Of a stretch of 22,007 nt of DNA, positions 1 to 18,700 are shown in pieces. Source of the stretch: Intoshia linei (Eukaryota; Orthonectida; Rhopaluridae); contig LWCA01000614.1 in assembly GCA_001642005.1 (NCBI GenBank), positions 1 through 22,007 of the forward strand, written 5' to 3'. Numbering within the stretch: the first letter of the stretch is position 1; the number at the start of each line of letters is the position of its first letter. The notes under the pieces were generated by a model that saw nothing but the letters and a program-made list of their open reading frames with translations, had not been told where the DNA came from and searched no databases. Position numbers and translations under genes: made by a program.

Positions 1-2
1 AT

Positions 3-690
3 TTCATGGCTAATCGTACAATATTTTCATCTTTAGATCTTACGCATGGATATTTGCAGATTCCATTACAAAAATGTGATCGTTGGAAAACATCATTTTA
101 GACGTCATTTGGGGAAAATTATATCAATATCGGGTAATGCCCCTGCCACATGCCAAAGATTAATGGATCAATTATTTAGAAATGTGAAAAACGTTAAGGT
201 TTATTTAGATGATATTATAATAGCATCTACGTCAGTGAATGAACATAAACGAGATTTGACAAAAATTTTTACCATTTTACGTAACGCTGGACTAACGGTC
301 AACCCAAAAAAGTGCAAATTGGGAGTTAGTGAACTCAATATTTTAGGACATGTTGTAAATTCGGATGGTATTAAAATATCTAATGAAAGGGTCGTAGCGA
401 TTGATAATATAGTAGTACCTAAAAATATAAAAAAATTGCGTAGATTTTTAGGTGTATGTAATTTTTTCCGACGCTTTATATCTCATTACACAGAGATAAC
501 TGAACCCTTATTATTACTATTAAAGAAAAGTGTAGCTTTTGTATGGCAGGAAAACCAACACTCGGCTTATATGTCATTAAAAAAGGCTCTTAAGTCTTCA
601 CCACTTCTATCATTACCTCAAAAGAATTATGATTTTATATTATAATGTGATGCTTCTAAAGTTGGAGTTGGTGCTATTATATTTTTCTAA
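3..690 (+). pseudogene. Ty3/gypsy-type pol fragment (reverse transcriptase to start of RNase H), decayed
   Basis: Remnant of an LTR-retrotransposon polyprotein. Positions 3-98 in frame 3 read an RT palm segment with SSLDLTHGYLQIPL, ending at a TAG at 99-101. The reading then continues in frame 1, where NAPATCQRLMDQ is followed by the catalytic box VYLDDIIIAS (the YxDD motif as YLDD), the thumb/connection region with LGHVVNSDGIKIS and RRFLGVCNFFRRFI, and the RNase H entry SPLLSLPQ. A TAA at 643-645 interrupts just before CDASKVGVGAI, and a further TAA follows at 688-690. The frame change near 100-135 and two stops show that it is not functional. Protease, integrase and LTRs are not seen next to it, and the left end runs off the window. 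The order of motifs is typical of Ty3/gypsy; the exact lineage is not resolved. Confidence 0.9.
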
Positions 691-823
691 TCTATAATTA
701 TATTGGAATGCACTCGAGAACAACACTTACTCTACAAAGGTTAGACTTAAATATTTATTAACATGTAAGTAATGCGTATAAAGATGGTACACAATATATT
801 TTCATGAAAAAATAAATACAATA
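691..823. other. Short spacer between pol relic and TBCB 3' end
   Basis: AT-rich, no convincing reading frame. It must hold the end of the minus-strand TBCB transcript. No AATAAA was seen on the minus strand close to the stop, so the polyadenylation signal may be a variant. Confidence 0.4.
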
Positions 824-3800
824 CTATATTTCATCTATTTCTTCTGGATAATCTCCACATTTCACAAATGTTGGCTTTACAAACGCTCCACATTTTTCAG
901 GACATGTAAAGTAAGTTTTGTTCTTATATCTAAATGAATATATAAATAATAAGATATAAACCCCTGCTTTGTAAAATGTAGTCAATAGAATCATTTAAAT
1001 TTTAAATGATTAATATTTTCATAAAACGATTAACCATTACTATTATTAAATTAATTTTTAGTATAAAATATAGTATTTTTATCTATTTTTCATGACTGAT
1101 CAATAATGAAGAACACCGTAAATTACTGGTATATCCCTAGGTGTATATCGGATTATAATAAAAGTATGAATGCAGATGACTAGTGGAAATGGTAAGTTTA
1201 AGACGTTTGGTAAACGATCACATTGATATGATTGACCCAAAAATGGAGAAACAAAATACATACTGGTTTTAAACGTTGAATATTGATTTTGATGAATATT
1301 TAGCAGATCGAGAATTTCATGCAGAGTAGCATATCTACCAAAAAGACTACGATTGTTTGTAGAGAAAAAGTTAATTTGTACGTCTCTCAGTGTGCTTCCG
1401 TTAAGAGTAACCTCACAAGGAAAGACATATAAATAGCTCTAGAGTAGGTTTCTTAACAGGGGGTACTAGCACCCCCAGGGATGCTAGAATTCATTTCAGG
1501 AGGTGTTAGAAAAACTATTCTTATTTTTTAATTTAATTTTAATGATTTAATAAAAAAAATCTAATTAAACGTATTTTCAAATTGAAATGTATTTTATCAC
1601 TCAAATAAGTGTATATTAGGCAGTGGAGTAGCGTCACAGTGTGCAACATATGCGCCACATCCCCTAAAAAATTTAAAAAATTATATTTTTAAATAACATT
1701 GTAGTGATATAATCACTATGAGAAGTGAACTTTATATATAAGTTGATAATTTAAATAATAAATTCTTCGAACTCTTTACTTGTACAATCTTGCAGGTTCC
1801 TTCGTACAGGACTTTATCGTTACAATTTATTATTTACAAAAATTTGGTACTCTGAACTTTACAAATGTTAAAGAAAAGAATTGGAAAAATTTTTGATGGA
1901 AAATTGAAACCACGTGATAACACTAGTGAAACCTCAAGTCAATTTATTTATGATACAGGCTCCCAGGTTAATTGTATTGTATTAAATCCTTATAAGACAG
2001 AGAGAAAAGAATAATACAAATTTTACTGTATATTATATACAGTAAGGTGTTAATATATTGTCTATATATACTATATAGCGAAATTATTAAATATCAAGAT
2101 AATATTATGATGTCTGTCAGGGGTGTACCAGCATGTAATCTACCAAAAAGATGCAATTGTTGTCTATGTTTCTTAAAAAAACATAATTATCCCTCAATAC
2201 TTCCATTGAATGTTGCTCTAACAAACGAAGTGGCCGAACGTGTAATACACTGAGTCCAATACTTCGTGAGAGGGCGTCAGTCAAGTATATTGATGATGAA
2301 TTATTAAATGACAGTGTTAATTGCCTTAAAAATTATAATAAATTTAATAATTAACACTTAAAATAAAGTTAATTTCAAATTAAAACGGGTAATTTTAAAT
2401 CGCTGAATAGTCCGATGTCTTTGAAATAATATAAAAAACTAAAATCATAGATGTTAATTTTAACTCATTTCTCATGTCGTACGACCTGGATTTTTTCTTT
2501 CAGAAAAATTCTAACACCTTAACCTACAGTGTAATATAAATATTTAATATGTAACTTTTTTTAAATCAAAAATTACATACGTTCCATTGTGATTTCCGAG
2601 TGGTTCGTCGTATTGAATTCCAATTAAATTTTTTGTAGAAAAATCAGTTACACCAGTGTATTTAACAACTCCTCTCTTGGGTCTTTGTCCATTCAAATTA
2701 ACTTCGCACCTATTTAAAAAATATAGTTCGATATATTAGGGCTATTCTCTAGCTAATAAAAAATCATTTGAATTTAAGTGACCTACAGGAAATGGTATCC
2801 AAGACAGTTTATCAAATCCTTACGAAAAAATATATTTTTAGTAGTTTTAATTTTTTTACTCCTGTATTGTTGGCACTGAAAAAAGGTCTTGCGACCATTG
2901 TATAGAAATACATTTTTTTATAGTAGTAAATAACTTTTACCTACTTCCAACTGTAAATGATAAGATCTCATCATTTTCGTTATTTTCAGGCTTATCAGGA
3001 TTAAATCGTCCCAATTTATGCTGTTTTTTAAATGACAATAAGCTATCTATATTACTCTATATTTATCATTATATAATCCAGTGATTCTTAACCTGGGCAA
3101 TAGCGCCCCCCTTGGGGCGTTTTTATGATCAAATGGGGCGAAAATATTTTTATCGTATCAGTTGGGATTCCAATATAACATTAGATTATAACCGTTCAAT
3201 GAGCCTAGTTGGCACAGTCGTTATAGTCACATGATTATTTTGTAGAAAGGGTTTATATTCATCTCTGGAATCTTTTTATTTAGGTGTATTTTTTGTATAT
3301 ATTATTTTCATGATCCATCAAATTAAAAAAATAATCTCAAATTTCATTTGCATATTTCTTAAGATATCAAAAAAACAATTATTAATTGCTTTTTTTATTG
3401 TATTCCGTATCAACTCTACTGTTAAAAAAAAATTTCTGCATAACATACACTGCACATTTATAAACTTCGATTGTCTTTATGGTTTATATCTTTACCTAAC
3501 TTTAGACTAAGTTTAGTGGAAGTTAAATTGAATTTGGTATAACCCCAAAACATTCGATTATAATAATTAATGTAGTGAATATTACTTTCTTTTTTTTCGT
3601 AGACATCATATGATAGTTTGAACCCAGAATCTTCAACTGGTTCCATATTAATTGGCTTTCCCGTAACCTATACAATTTATAATTAAAAGCATCGAAATTA
3701 ACAGATTCAATTGAATCAACGTACACTAACCAATGAAAAAAATGATATTGATACTATACATTTTATTTTCACAAAAATGAATTACAAAACGGTAGATAGA

Positions 3801-5324
3801 TTTGGATAAATAATTCAAATAAGTATTATAATATAATAATTGTTGTCCAGTATTATAATTATAACTAGCTTGGATGTTTTAATACAAATTTTGTTTTAAT
3901 TTGTTTTAATACAAACAACACCTAGCTTTGCTGAAGGCGGGCTTATCTAATTTTAACATTAAAAATACCAATTATGTATCAATAATTAATGGAAGCAGTA
4001 GCTTAAAAACATATTTCGGATGAATTTTACCAACATTGCAAAGCATTGTAATAAATACAAAAACGATAATAACAAAGTTGTACTTTTAGTTGCTGCTGTT
4101 TTAAAATAAATTTCGTTAAATTTTTTGAAAATGAGTATTTGAGAATAAAAAATTGCGTAGCACTTAACAAAAATCCGAAGGAATGAATTATATAGATTTT
4201 CACCCATATTTCTTTATTGAAAATGTGTAGACATTCAAGGCACATTTTTTTGAAATTGTACGATCAATATTTACATTTTCAATTTTTATTTTAATCGAAA
4301 TATTTGAAAAATATTGGTTAATAATATATTTAAAATTATTTTTCATCGGGAATGCGTAGATTTCTGGGGTTAAAATTTTGTATTTATATCAACTGGAATA
4401 AGCTCTACTAGATTAATCTTTTTAATTTAGATCTATTTTAATCTAGATTAATTTTCGGACCGTTAACTATTTCACATTTTTTGTTTTCATAAAATTGTTT
4501 CGAAATATAAAAATGTGAATACTAAAATGCTTTTTTGACCGTTAAGGCGTCACTTATTCAGATGGAAATTTTTTGTGTGTTAACAGGATACAACTGTACC
4601 ACCTGTATTTTTTTTTAAATTCTAGGGCTGTTTTCATTTTTAAAAAAATGGTAATTTGTGGTTTTGGCCCTGAAGATATATTTCTTTATTAAATTAAAAT
4701 AATGATTATTATGATAATATTTATGATTTTAAAATCTGTATCAGAGTATGTTTTTTTAAATTCTCGAACTCGTTTGATTTTAAAAAAAAAAGGATAATTG
4801 GAGGTTTTAGCCCGTAAGATGTAAGTTTACAAGGTTGAAATTTATCTTACTTTCACCCGTAAAAAACTGTAATACAAATGTGGACTTTATAATATTCTAA
4901 GACTCTTAGTTATTGAAATAAACGATAACACACACATACAAACAAAGCGTTTTATATGAGTAAGGATTTATTTATTTTCAAAATAAAAAAAAGTAATTTT
5001 TGGATAGCAAGGAAAATAGATACTACACAACTAAAATAAATAATAAAAACCTTAACAACGACATCATCTGCCAAAGGAATATCGGATAATAAGTTTTCGT
5101 CCTTATCAAGAGATATACATTTACCATCAATAAAAGTAGCTTCCAATATCATATTATCGCTTAAAATACCAACCATCATTTCCAACCGATTCTAAAAAAT
5201 AAATACCGATATATAAACAAAAACTCACTTTAAGCTTTTTGATGGACAAACTAGATTGAAATCGTTTGCGCAAATCATAAGAACTATCTTCATTTTTGAT
5301 ATGGAGCATGTAAGATTCAGACAT
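824..5324 (-). CDS. TBCB: Tubulin-folding cofactor B (UBL + CAP-Gly), six exons
   Basis: Cytosolic chaperone that helps TBCE handle alpha-tubulin. Exons 5' to 3' (minus): 5324-5229, 5191-5051, 3667-3586, 3056-2941, 2709-2581, 929-824, all with GT/AG borders. Start MSESYMLHI at 5324. Exons 1-2 give the ubiquitin-like domain ([15 protein letters not shown], then [17 protein letters not shown]). Exon 4 carries KLGRFNP, typical of the TBCB linker. Exons 5-6 give the CAP-Gly domain: [41 protein letters not shown], ending PEEIDEI with the family's C-terminal DEI. About 222 residues against about 244 in human. Oddities: the usual GKNDG motif reads GNHNG, and the exon 3/exon 4 junction is out of phase by one base (670 coding bases in total), next to an A8 run. 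The long introns hold repeats. Shares a 100-bp divergent promoter region with AP-3 sigma. Confidence 0.92.
1100..1438 (-). other. Unassigned open frame, 112 codons, inside TBCB intron
   Basis: Open on the minus strand from just after a CTCTAG (acceptor-like) at 1439 to a TGA at 1100-1102. There is no early ATG, so an ATG-based search would miss it. The translation has ordinary-looking composition (segments such as [37 protein letters not shown]). I do not recognise the family. It could be a transposon remnant, an exon of an unrelated nested gene, or chance: in DNA this AT-rich a frame of this length is unusual but not impossible. Confidence 0.35.
1448..1515. repeat. hAT-like terminal sequence
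   Basis: TTTCTTAACAGGGGGTACTA followed by a C-rich/G-rich inverted stem (GGGGGT...ACCCCC) resembles the TTCTTAACC-type ends of non-autonomous hAT elements elsewhere in this window. Element limits and a partner end are not visible. Confidence 0.4.
1865..2014 (+). pseudogene. Retropepsin-like remnant (DTGS motif)
   Basis: A 49-codon open frame starting [13 protein letters not shown] contains [15 protein letters not shown], which has the hydrophobic-D-T-G-S active-site pattern of retroviral-type aspartic proteases, followed after a few residues by TAA at 2012-2014. Only the active-site region is present; the flap and second conserved block are absent. It lies 1.2 kb from the gypsy pol relic on the same strand, but protease normally precedes RT, so the two are not in the order of one intact element. 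Probably a fragment of another copy, or a chance match. Confidence 0.4.
3079..3230 (+). mobile_element. hAT-like short element, copy 1 (about 152 bp)
   Basis: Starts CAGTGATTCTTAACCTGGGC, followed by a GC-rich stem GCGCCCCCCTTGGGGCG, then TTTTTATGATCAAATGGGGCG, ATTATAACCGTTCAATGAGCC and ends near GTTATAGTCAC. A second copy of nearly the same length lies inverted at 6573-6723. CAGTG plus TTCTTAACC at the end is typical of hAT termini. The other end lacks an obvious inverted match and I see no clear 8-bp target duplication, so classification is by resemblance. Lies in the TBCB intron 5' of exon 4. Confidence 0.7.
3845..3955 (+). repeat. Dispersed repeat F, copy 1
   Basis: A block with AGTATTATAA, AACTAG, then ATACAAACAACACCTAGCT and a GC-rich tail (GAAGGCGGGC). 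The reverse complement of a similar block is found at about 10060-10140 in the kinase gene. Limits approximate. Confidence 0.6.
3990..4930 (+). repeat. Intronic repeat family R, copy A
   Basis: Most complete forward copy of a family seen at five places in the window. Landmarks in order: CGAATTTTACCAA-type start, GTAGACATTCAAGGCACA, GGGAATGCGTAGATTTCTGG, TATATCAACTGGAATAAGCT, a module GGTAATTTGTGGTTTTGGCC followed by an ATGATAATATTTATGATTTT stretch, and an end with CTAAGACTCTTAGTTATTGA followed by ACACACACA. It occupies the TBCB intron between exons 2 and 3. Short minus-strand open frames here (3986-4245) belong to the repeat and are not genes. Confidence 0.75.
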
Positions 5325-5424
5325 CTTTAATGTTACTAATATTTGTAGTTACTAATGATAAAACTTTATTATTGCCTAGGTATAGCAAATTTTCAATTTA
5401 ATGTTTACAAAATATATAATTTGA
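5325..5424. promoter_or_regulatory. Divergent TBCB / AP-3 sigma promoter region
   Basis: Only 100 bp separate the TBCB ATG (minus, 5324) from the AP-3 sigma ATG (plus, 5425). Both 5' UTRs and core promoters must fit here or overlap the genes. The sequence is AT-rich with one GC-richer patch (TTGCCTAGGTATAGC). I see no clear TATA box assignable to either gene. Role inferred from gene geometry. Confidence 0.7.
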
Positions 5425-6168
5425 ATGATTCACGCAATATTCCTATTTAATAATCAAGGAAGGCCTCGTTTAACCAAATTTTATAAATATTATGTAATTC
5501 AAACCTACAATTCGTTTATTTATAATTTATAACTAGTCCGTTGAAAAACAACAAAAAGCCATAAAAACCGTTTACAGTCATGTGTCCAAGCGGTCTGACA
5601 TTTCTTGCAATTTTTTGGAAAATGTAAAGTAACCTATTAATTTTCTACATTATTGTACAATGTACACATAGTATGTATTTTATATTAGCATTTTTGAAGA
5701 CATTGAATCAAAACTAGTTTACCGGCATTATGCTACTCTTTATTTTGTTTTCGTTATTGATTCATGTGAAAGTGAATTGGGAATTTTGGATTTAATACAG
5801 GTTTAGAGTTTAGTATTGTTAAAAAATATTTTATAATAAATTTAGGTTTTTGTGGAGATTTTAGATAAAATTTTTGAAAACGTATGCGAATTAGATATTA
5901 TATACAACTTGGATAAGGTGTTTACAGTGTTTTATAATTATTTTTATTTCTAAAACAGATACATTCTATAATTTCCGAAATGATTATTGGTGGTATGGTT
6001 ATGCAGACAAATATGAGCGAAATTATTTGCCGATTAGACCAGGTTAGATTACTTGAACAAAATGATGAAAAAGTATTATCACCTTCGCGTGCCATTTCCT
6101 CAATCAAAGATTTAAATATTACTAAAAAAATTAAAACAAAGTTTAATGATCTTTCTCGTAAATTTTAA
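5425..6168 (+). CDS. AP3S1: AP-3 adaptor complex sigma subunit, five exons
   Basis: Small subunit of the AP-3 clathrin-adaptor-related coat that sorts cargo from endosome/Golgi membranes to lysosome-type organelles. Exons: 5425-5493, 5537-5628, 5689-5800, 5846-5917, 5959-6168; every junction is GT/AG and in phase, 555 bases, 184 residues (about 193 in human AP3S1). Start MIHAIFLFNNQGRPRLTKFY matches the sigma N-terminus. The core has YRHYATLYFVFVIDSCESEL, GILDLIQVFVEILDK, FENVCELDIIYNLDK and EMIIGGMVMQTNM, all characteristic of AP-3 rather than AP-1/AP-2 sigma. Introns are only 41-60 nt. AATAAA at 6187-6192 lies 18 bp after the stop. Head to head with TBCB and tail to tail with the kinase. 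Whether it corresponds to AP3S1 or AP3S2 cannot be decided; one invertebrate gene usually serves both. Confidence 0.96.
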
Positions 6169-6186
6169 TATTTTCAATATAAATAC

Positions 6187-6192
6187 AATAAA
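6187..6192 (+). terminator. AATAAA polyadenylation signal of AP-3 sigma
   Basis: Canonical hexamer 18 bp past the AP-3 sigma stop. It is only 5 bp from the stop codon of the opposing kinase gene (6198-6200), so the transcripts probably overlap at their 3' ends. Confidence 0.7.
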
Positions 6193-6197
6193 TATTG

Positions 6198-15495
<9,298 letters not shown>

Positions 15496-15789
15496 TGCAA
15501 CTTGATTCAAATAGATAAGACTTTTAATTAGATTTAGTCTTGTGACAAAATACAAGCAATAAATAGGTTAAAATATGTGAAATAACGTGAATAGTTAATT
15601 ATATGGTATATAGGTAAATGTAACTAAAAATTACAAATTTCTAAAATTTTTTCTAATTAATGTAAACAGCAATAATGTATTGTAAATCTTATTATATTAT
15701 ATTCATATAAATATTGATCTAATTTATGGAACGTTTACTAATCAATAAGCTAGTACATGTAATTGTAATGTTTATTTCAACAGTATAAA
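15496..15789. other. Spacer between TPR gene 3' end and kinase start
   Basis: 294 bp, same-strand genes on either side. An AATAAA on the minus strand at about 15771-15776 lies just past the TPR stop codon (15790-15792) and probably serves its polyadenylation. The remainder must hold the kinase promoter; no specific element seen. Confidence 0.6.
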
Positions 15790-18700
15790 TCACTTGCATT
15801 TTTTTGAAGATAGTATCAGTATTTTCGCATATATTTTGTGAGCCAGTTCAGTTTTATTCATTTTAAATAATATGTCTCCTTTAATTTTATATAGTTTGTA
15901 ATTGTCTGGTTCCAATTTACAGGCTAATTAGTTTAATTATTATTTTTATTGAAAAATAAAATTTGATCAAAATAATTTTAATCTATATTTATATATTATG
16001 TACATTTAATTAATATATTGTACATGTAGTTATTGTAGGTAATCAAATTACCATAATCAATGTCCTTGAGACCAGTGGAATAATTTTCTCCATGTATATG
16101 TATGATTGCTCTTAATGCAAAGGCTTCGTAGTATTTTTTTGTACAGCTAATAATGTGGTTCAAATTAGTACACGCCTCAGTCCAATTTAACGAAATCATC
16201 TAATTATTGATTTATCTTATTATAATAATTATAATTATAGAAACAGTATGATTTGTAAGGTTTTCTATTTATTTTTAAATTGTCATCTATAATTAAGGAA
16301 TGTTTTGTTATTGATTTTTTAATATTCTAAATGATGTAACTCGTCAATTAAGCATTTTCCAATATTTTAATATCATATTTGTGCTGCGTATTAGATTTAA
16401 TATAGTGAATTAAATGATTATTCAATTAGGCTAAGTGAATTGAGAATAAACCAAATTAAGTAACTTGCAAACATATAACATTAATAAGGTAAATTATCAT
16501 GCGTTTTCAAAGATTTGAAATTATCAATATGTTTGAGATCAACGTTCCCTCAAAGCATTTTTCAATTTTTCGTTTTATGAGAAATAATTAAGAGATATTT
16601 CCCCAATTATCATATTACATTTACAAGTACTCTACAGAAAAACTACCTATCGCAAAATCTTACAAAATGCATTTATGAGAGTATATACAATGCATAATAT
16701 ACCTTGCATATATTATATGTACCTTCGAAATGAAAAATGAATATTATATTTTTAAGAAATTTTTAAAATGTTTTTTATTTATTATTTAAAGCATTCTTAC
16801 ATGTATTTCAATGAAAAAGGTTGAGAAGCACTATAAAGTATAATATACGATATTTTCTTATTTTAGGATAATATATTATCATATTATTAAAAAAAATATC
16901 TAAAAATTACTAAACAGCAAGCTCTATTGATGTATGCAGGATAAAAGTGTTCATCATTCTTTATAATATACGTGTATTTTTCTATGGCCTGAAAATGTTA
17001 AAATTAAAGGCTGATCATATGATAAATAAGGTGAATTTTACCTCCTGAAATCGGTGATTATGTACAAGTAAATTTGTTGCATTGTAATATCCAATTAGTG
17101 ATATATTTTTTACTTCGGTATCTTTAAGGTTTGACGCAGTTGCACGCAAAAAGTATTTATAAGAGATATGCTTGTTTAACTAAATTTGAATCAATATATG
17201 TTATTATTAGTACTATTACTAAAAAAGACTGTTTTATACTTCGTACAAAATGTAGCTGTTTCTGCGGAGAACGGATTTTTGTAATTTTACTAACCAAAAA
17301 AATCAATTCAATCTTATTTTAAAATCTCAGTTATCAAACATGTTATTATCCACTTTTATCAACCCTTTAAAGTAGAGCTTCTCAAACTAGGGACTGTCAT
17401 TTCACAGTAAATTAATAGTGACCACTTTAACTTAATTGCTAAAAATATTATGACTACATCACTTTTTTACATTTTTAGTTTAACACTATGGGTGTAGTAA
17501 AGCATTAAATATACATGTAGTAGTGTTTAAATATCGGGGACTATTTTAATTTTTTAAGAAAAGGTAATCTGCGATTTTGATTGTGAAAATGCACTTTTTT
17601 GAGGTTGACATTTATGGTAATGTCATTATCTAAAATTTATAACTTATATAATTTTTAAAACAATTAAAATGGGTTTCTTTAACCCAGTAATCCTAACGGG
17701 GTTGATATCCCATGGGACGTTTATGCCCTAGTTGCGATTTTACAATTTTAAATCTACAAAAAATATTTATGAATACTCAAAATTAAATATATTCAATACA
17801 GTATATTATATAGTTTTTAAAATAATAATATGTGTAAATAATATACTAATGAAAAGATTCCAAAATTATTGAGTATATATGCATTTTTTGATAGTTCTAG
17901 GGCTTTGGTCATGTCAGATAAGGCCGTTTCACGTTGGAATCTGTAATCATATAAAATTCCTCTAATATGATAAGCCTCAGCAGAATCTAAACATAAAATT
18001 AAATATATTTTACAAATACAATTGTTATTGCTATTAAAATGTACTGCAATGCAATATAATAAAATCATTTAATATTAATTATAAATATATTTAATAAATT
18101 ATAATGAAGCTTTTTCAACCTAAACCACGGCGCGGACTAGGAATTTTTTGGTCTGTGTTAATCCTAAATTAGTAAATACCTGGAAAGGTATGTATTATGT
18201 CGTTGCAATGTTCAATCGATTTTTCAATTTTCCCCTCAATTTTGTAGGCTAATGCAATGTTAATCATGGCTTCAAAACATTTCGGATTTATTTTTAAAAC
18301 TTTATTATAATCATCTCTAAATGTATTCAAATATACTTAAAATAATCTTCTGTAACATATAATACTCTTTAATTTAAAACCACTATCTAATATACAGATA
18401 CCTTCATTGCAGTGGTATTTAAATGAAATTTTTTATAGAGAAGATTCTTAAATCCAAACATTTTTACAAAAATCAACTTTTACCAACCCTATAGGAAAAT
18501 TCCAGTTTTATCAACACTATAAAAATACTTAGAAAGCGAGGAAAACTATTAAGAACATATAATAAAGCAAATATCAAATATTTCAAGGACAGAAAAATCC
18601 TTAATGAATACATTTTTTTTGCTTTAAAAAGTTTTATTTGTTTTATCATCAGTTTAAGTAAGTATTAAAGTCGTTATAATATCCGTTTATCGATAATCCC

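Larger units (their letters stand above)
930..2580. other. TBCB last intron, 1.65 kb, with transposon debris
   Basis: Intron between the two CAP-Gly exons, donor GTATGT at 2580 and acceptor TTTAG at 931 (minus strand). It contains an unassigned minus-strand open frame (1100-1438), hAT-like terminal motifs near 1448 and 1621, a retropepsin-like plus-strand remnant (1865-2014), and short plus-strand open segments at 2047-2253 and about 2260-2354 (the latter with [10 protein letters not shown]). I could not name the last two. Confidence 0.7.

Noticed and set aside
3310-3510. 66-codon plus-strand frame
   Set aside because: Lys/Ile/Phe-rich, typical of AT-rich noncoding DNA. Lies in a TBCB intron on the other strand.
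3986-4245. Two overlapping minus-strand frames of 72-73 codons
   Set aside because: Inside repeat R copy A; low-complexity hydrophobic translation and no family signature.
5922-6107. 61-codon minus-strand frame
   Set aside because: Antisense shadow of the last AP-3 sigma exon.
17131-17322. 63-codon plus-strand frame
   Set aside because: Antisense shadow of the TPR exon 17042-17179 and its flanking intron.
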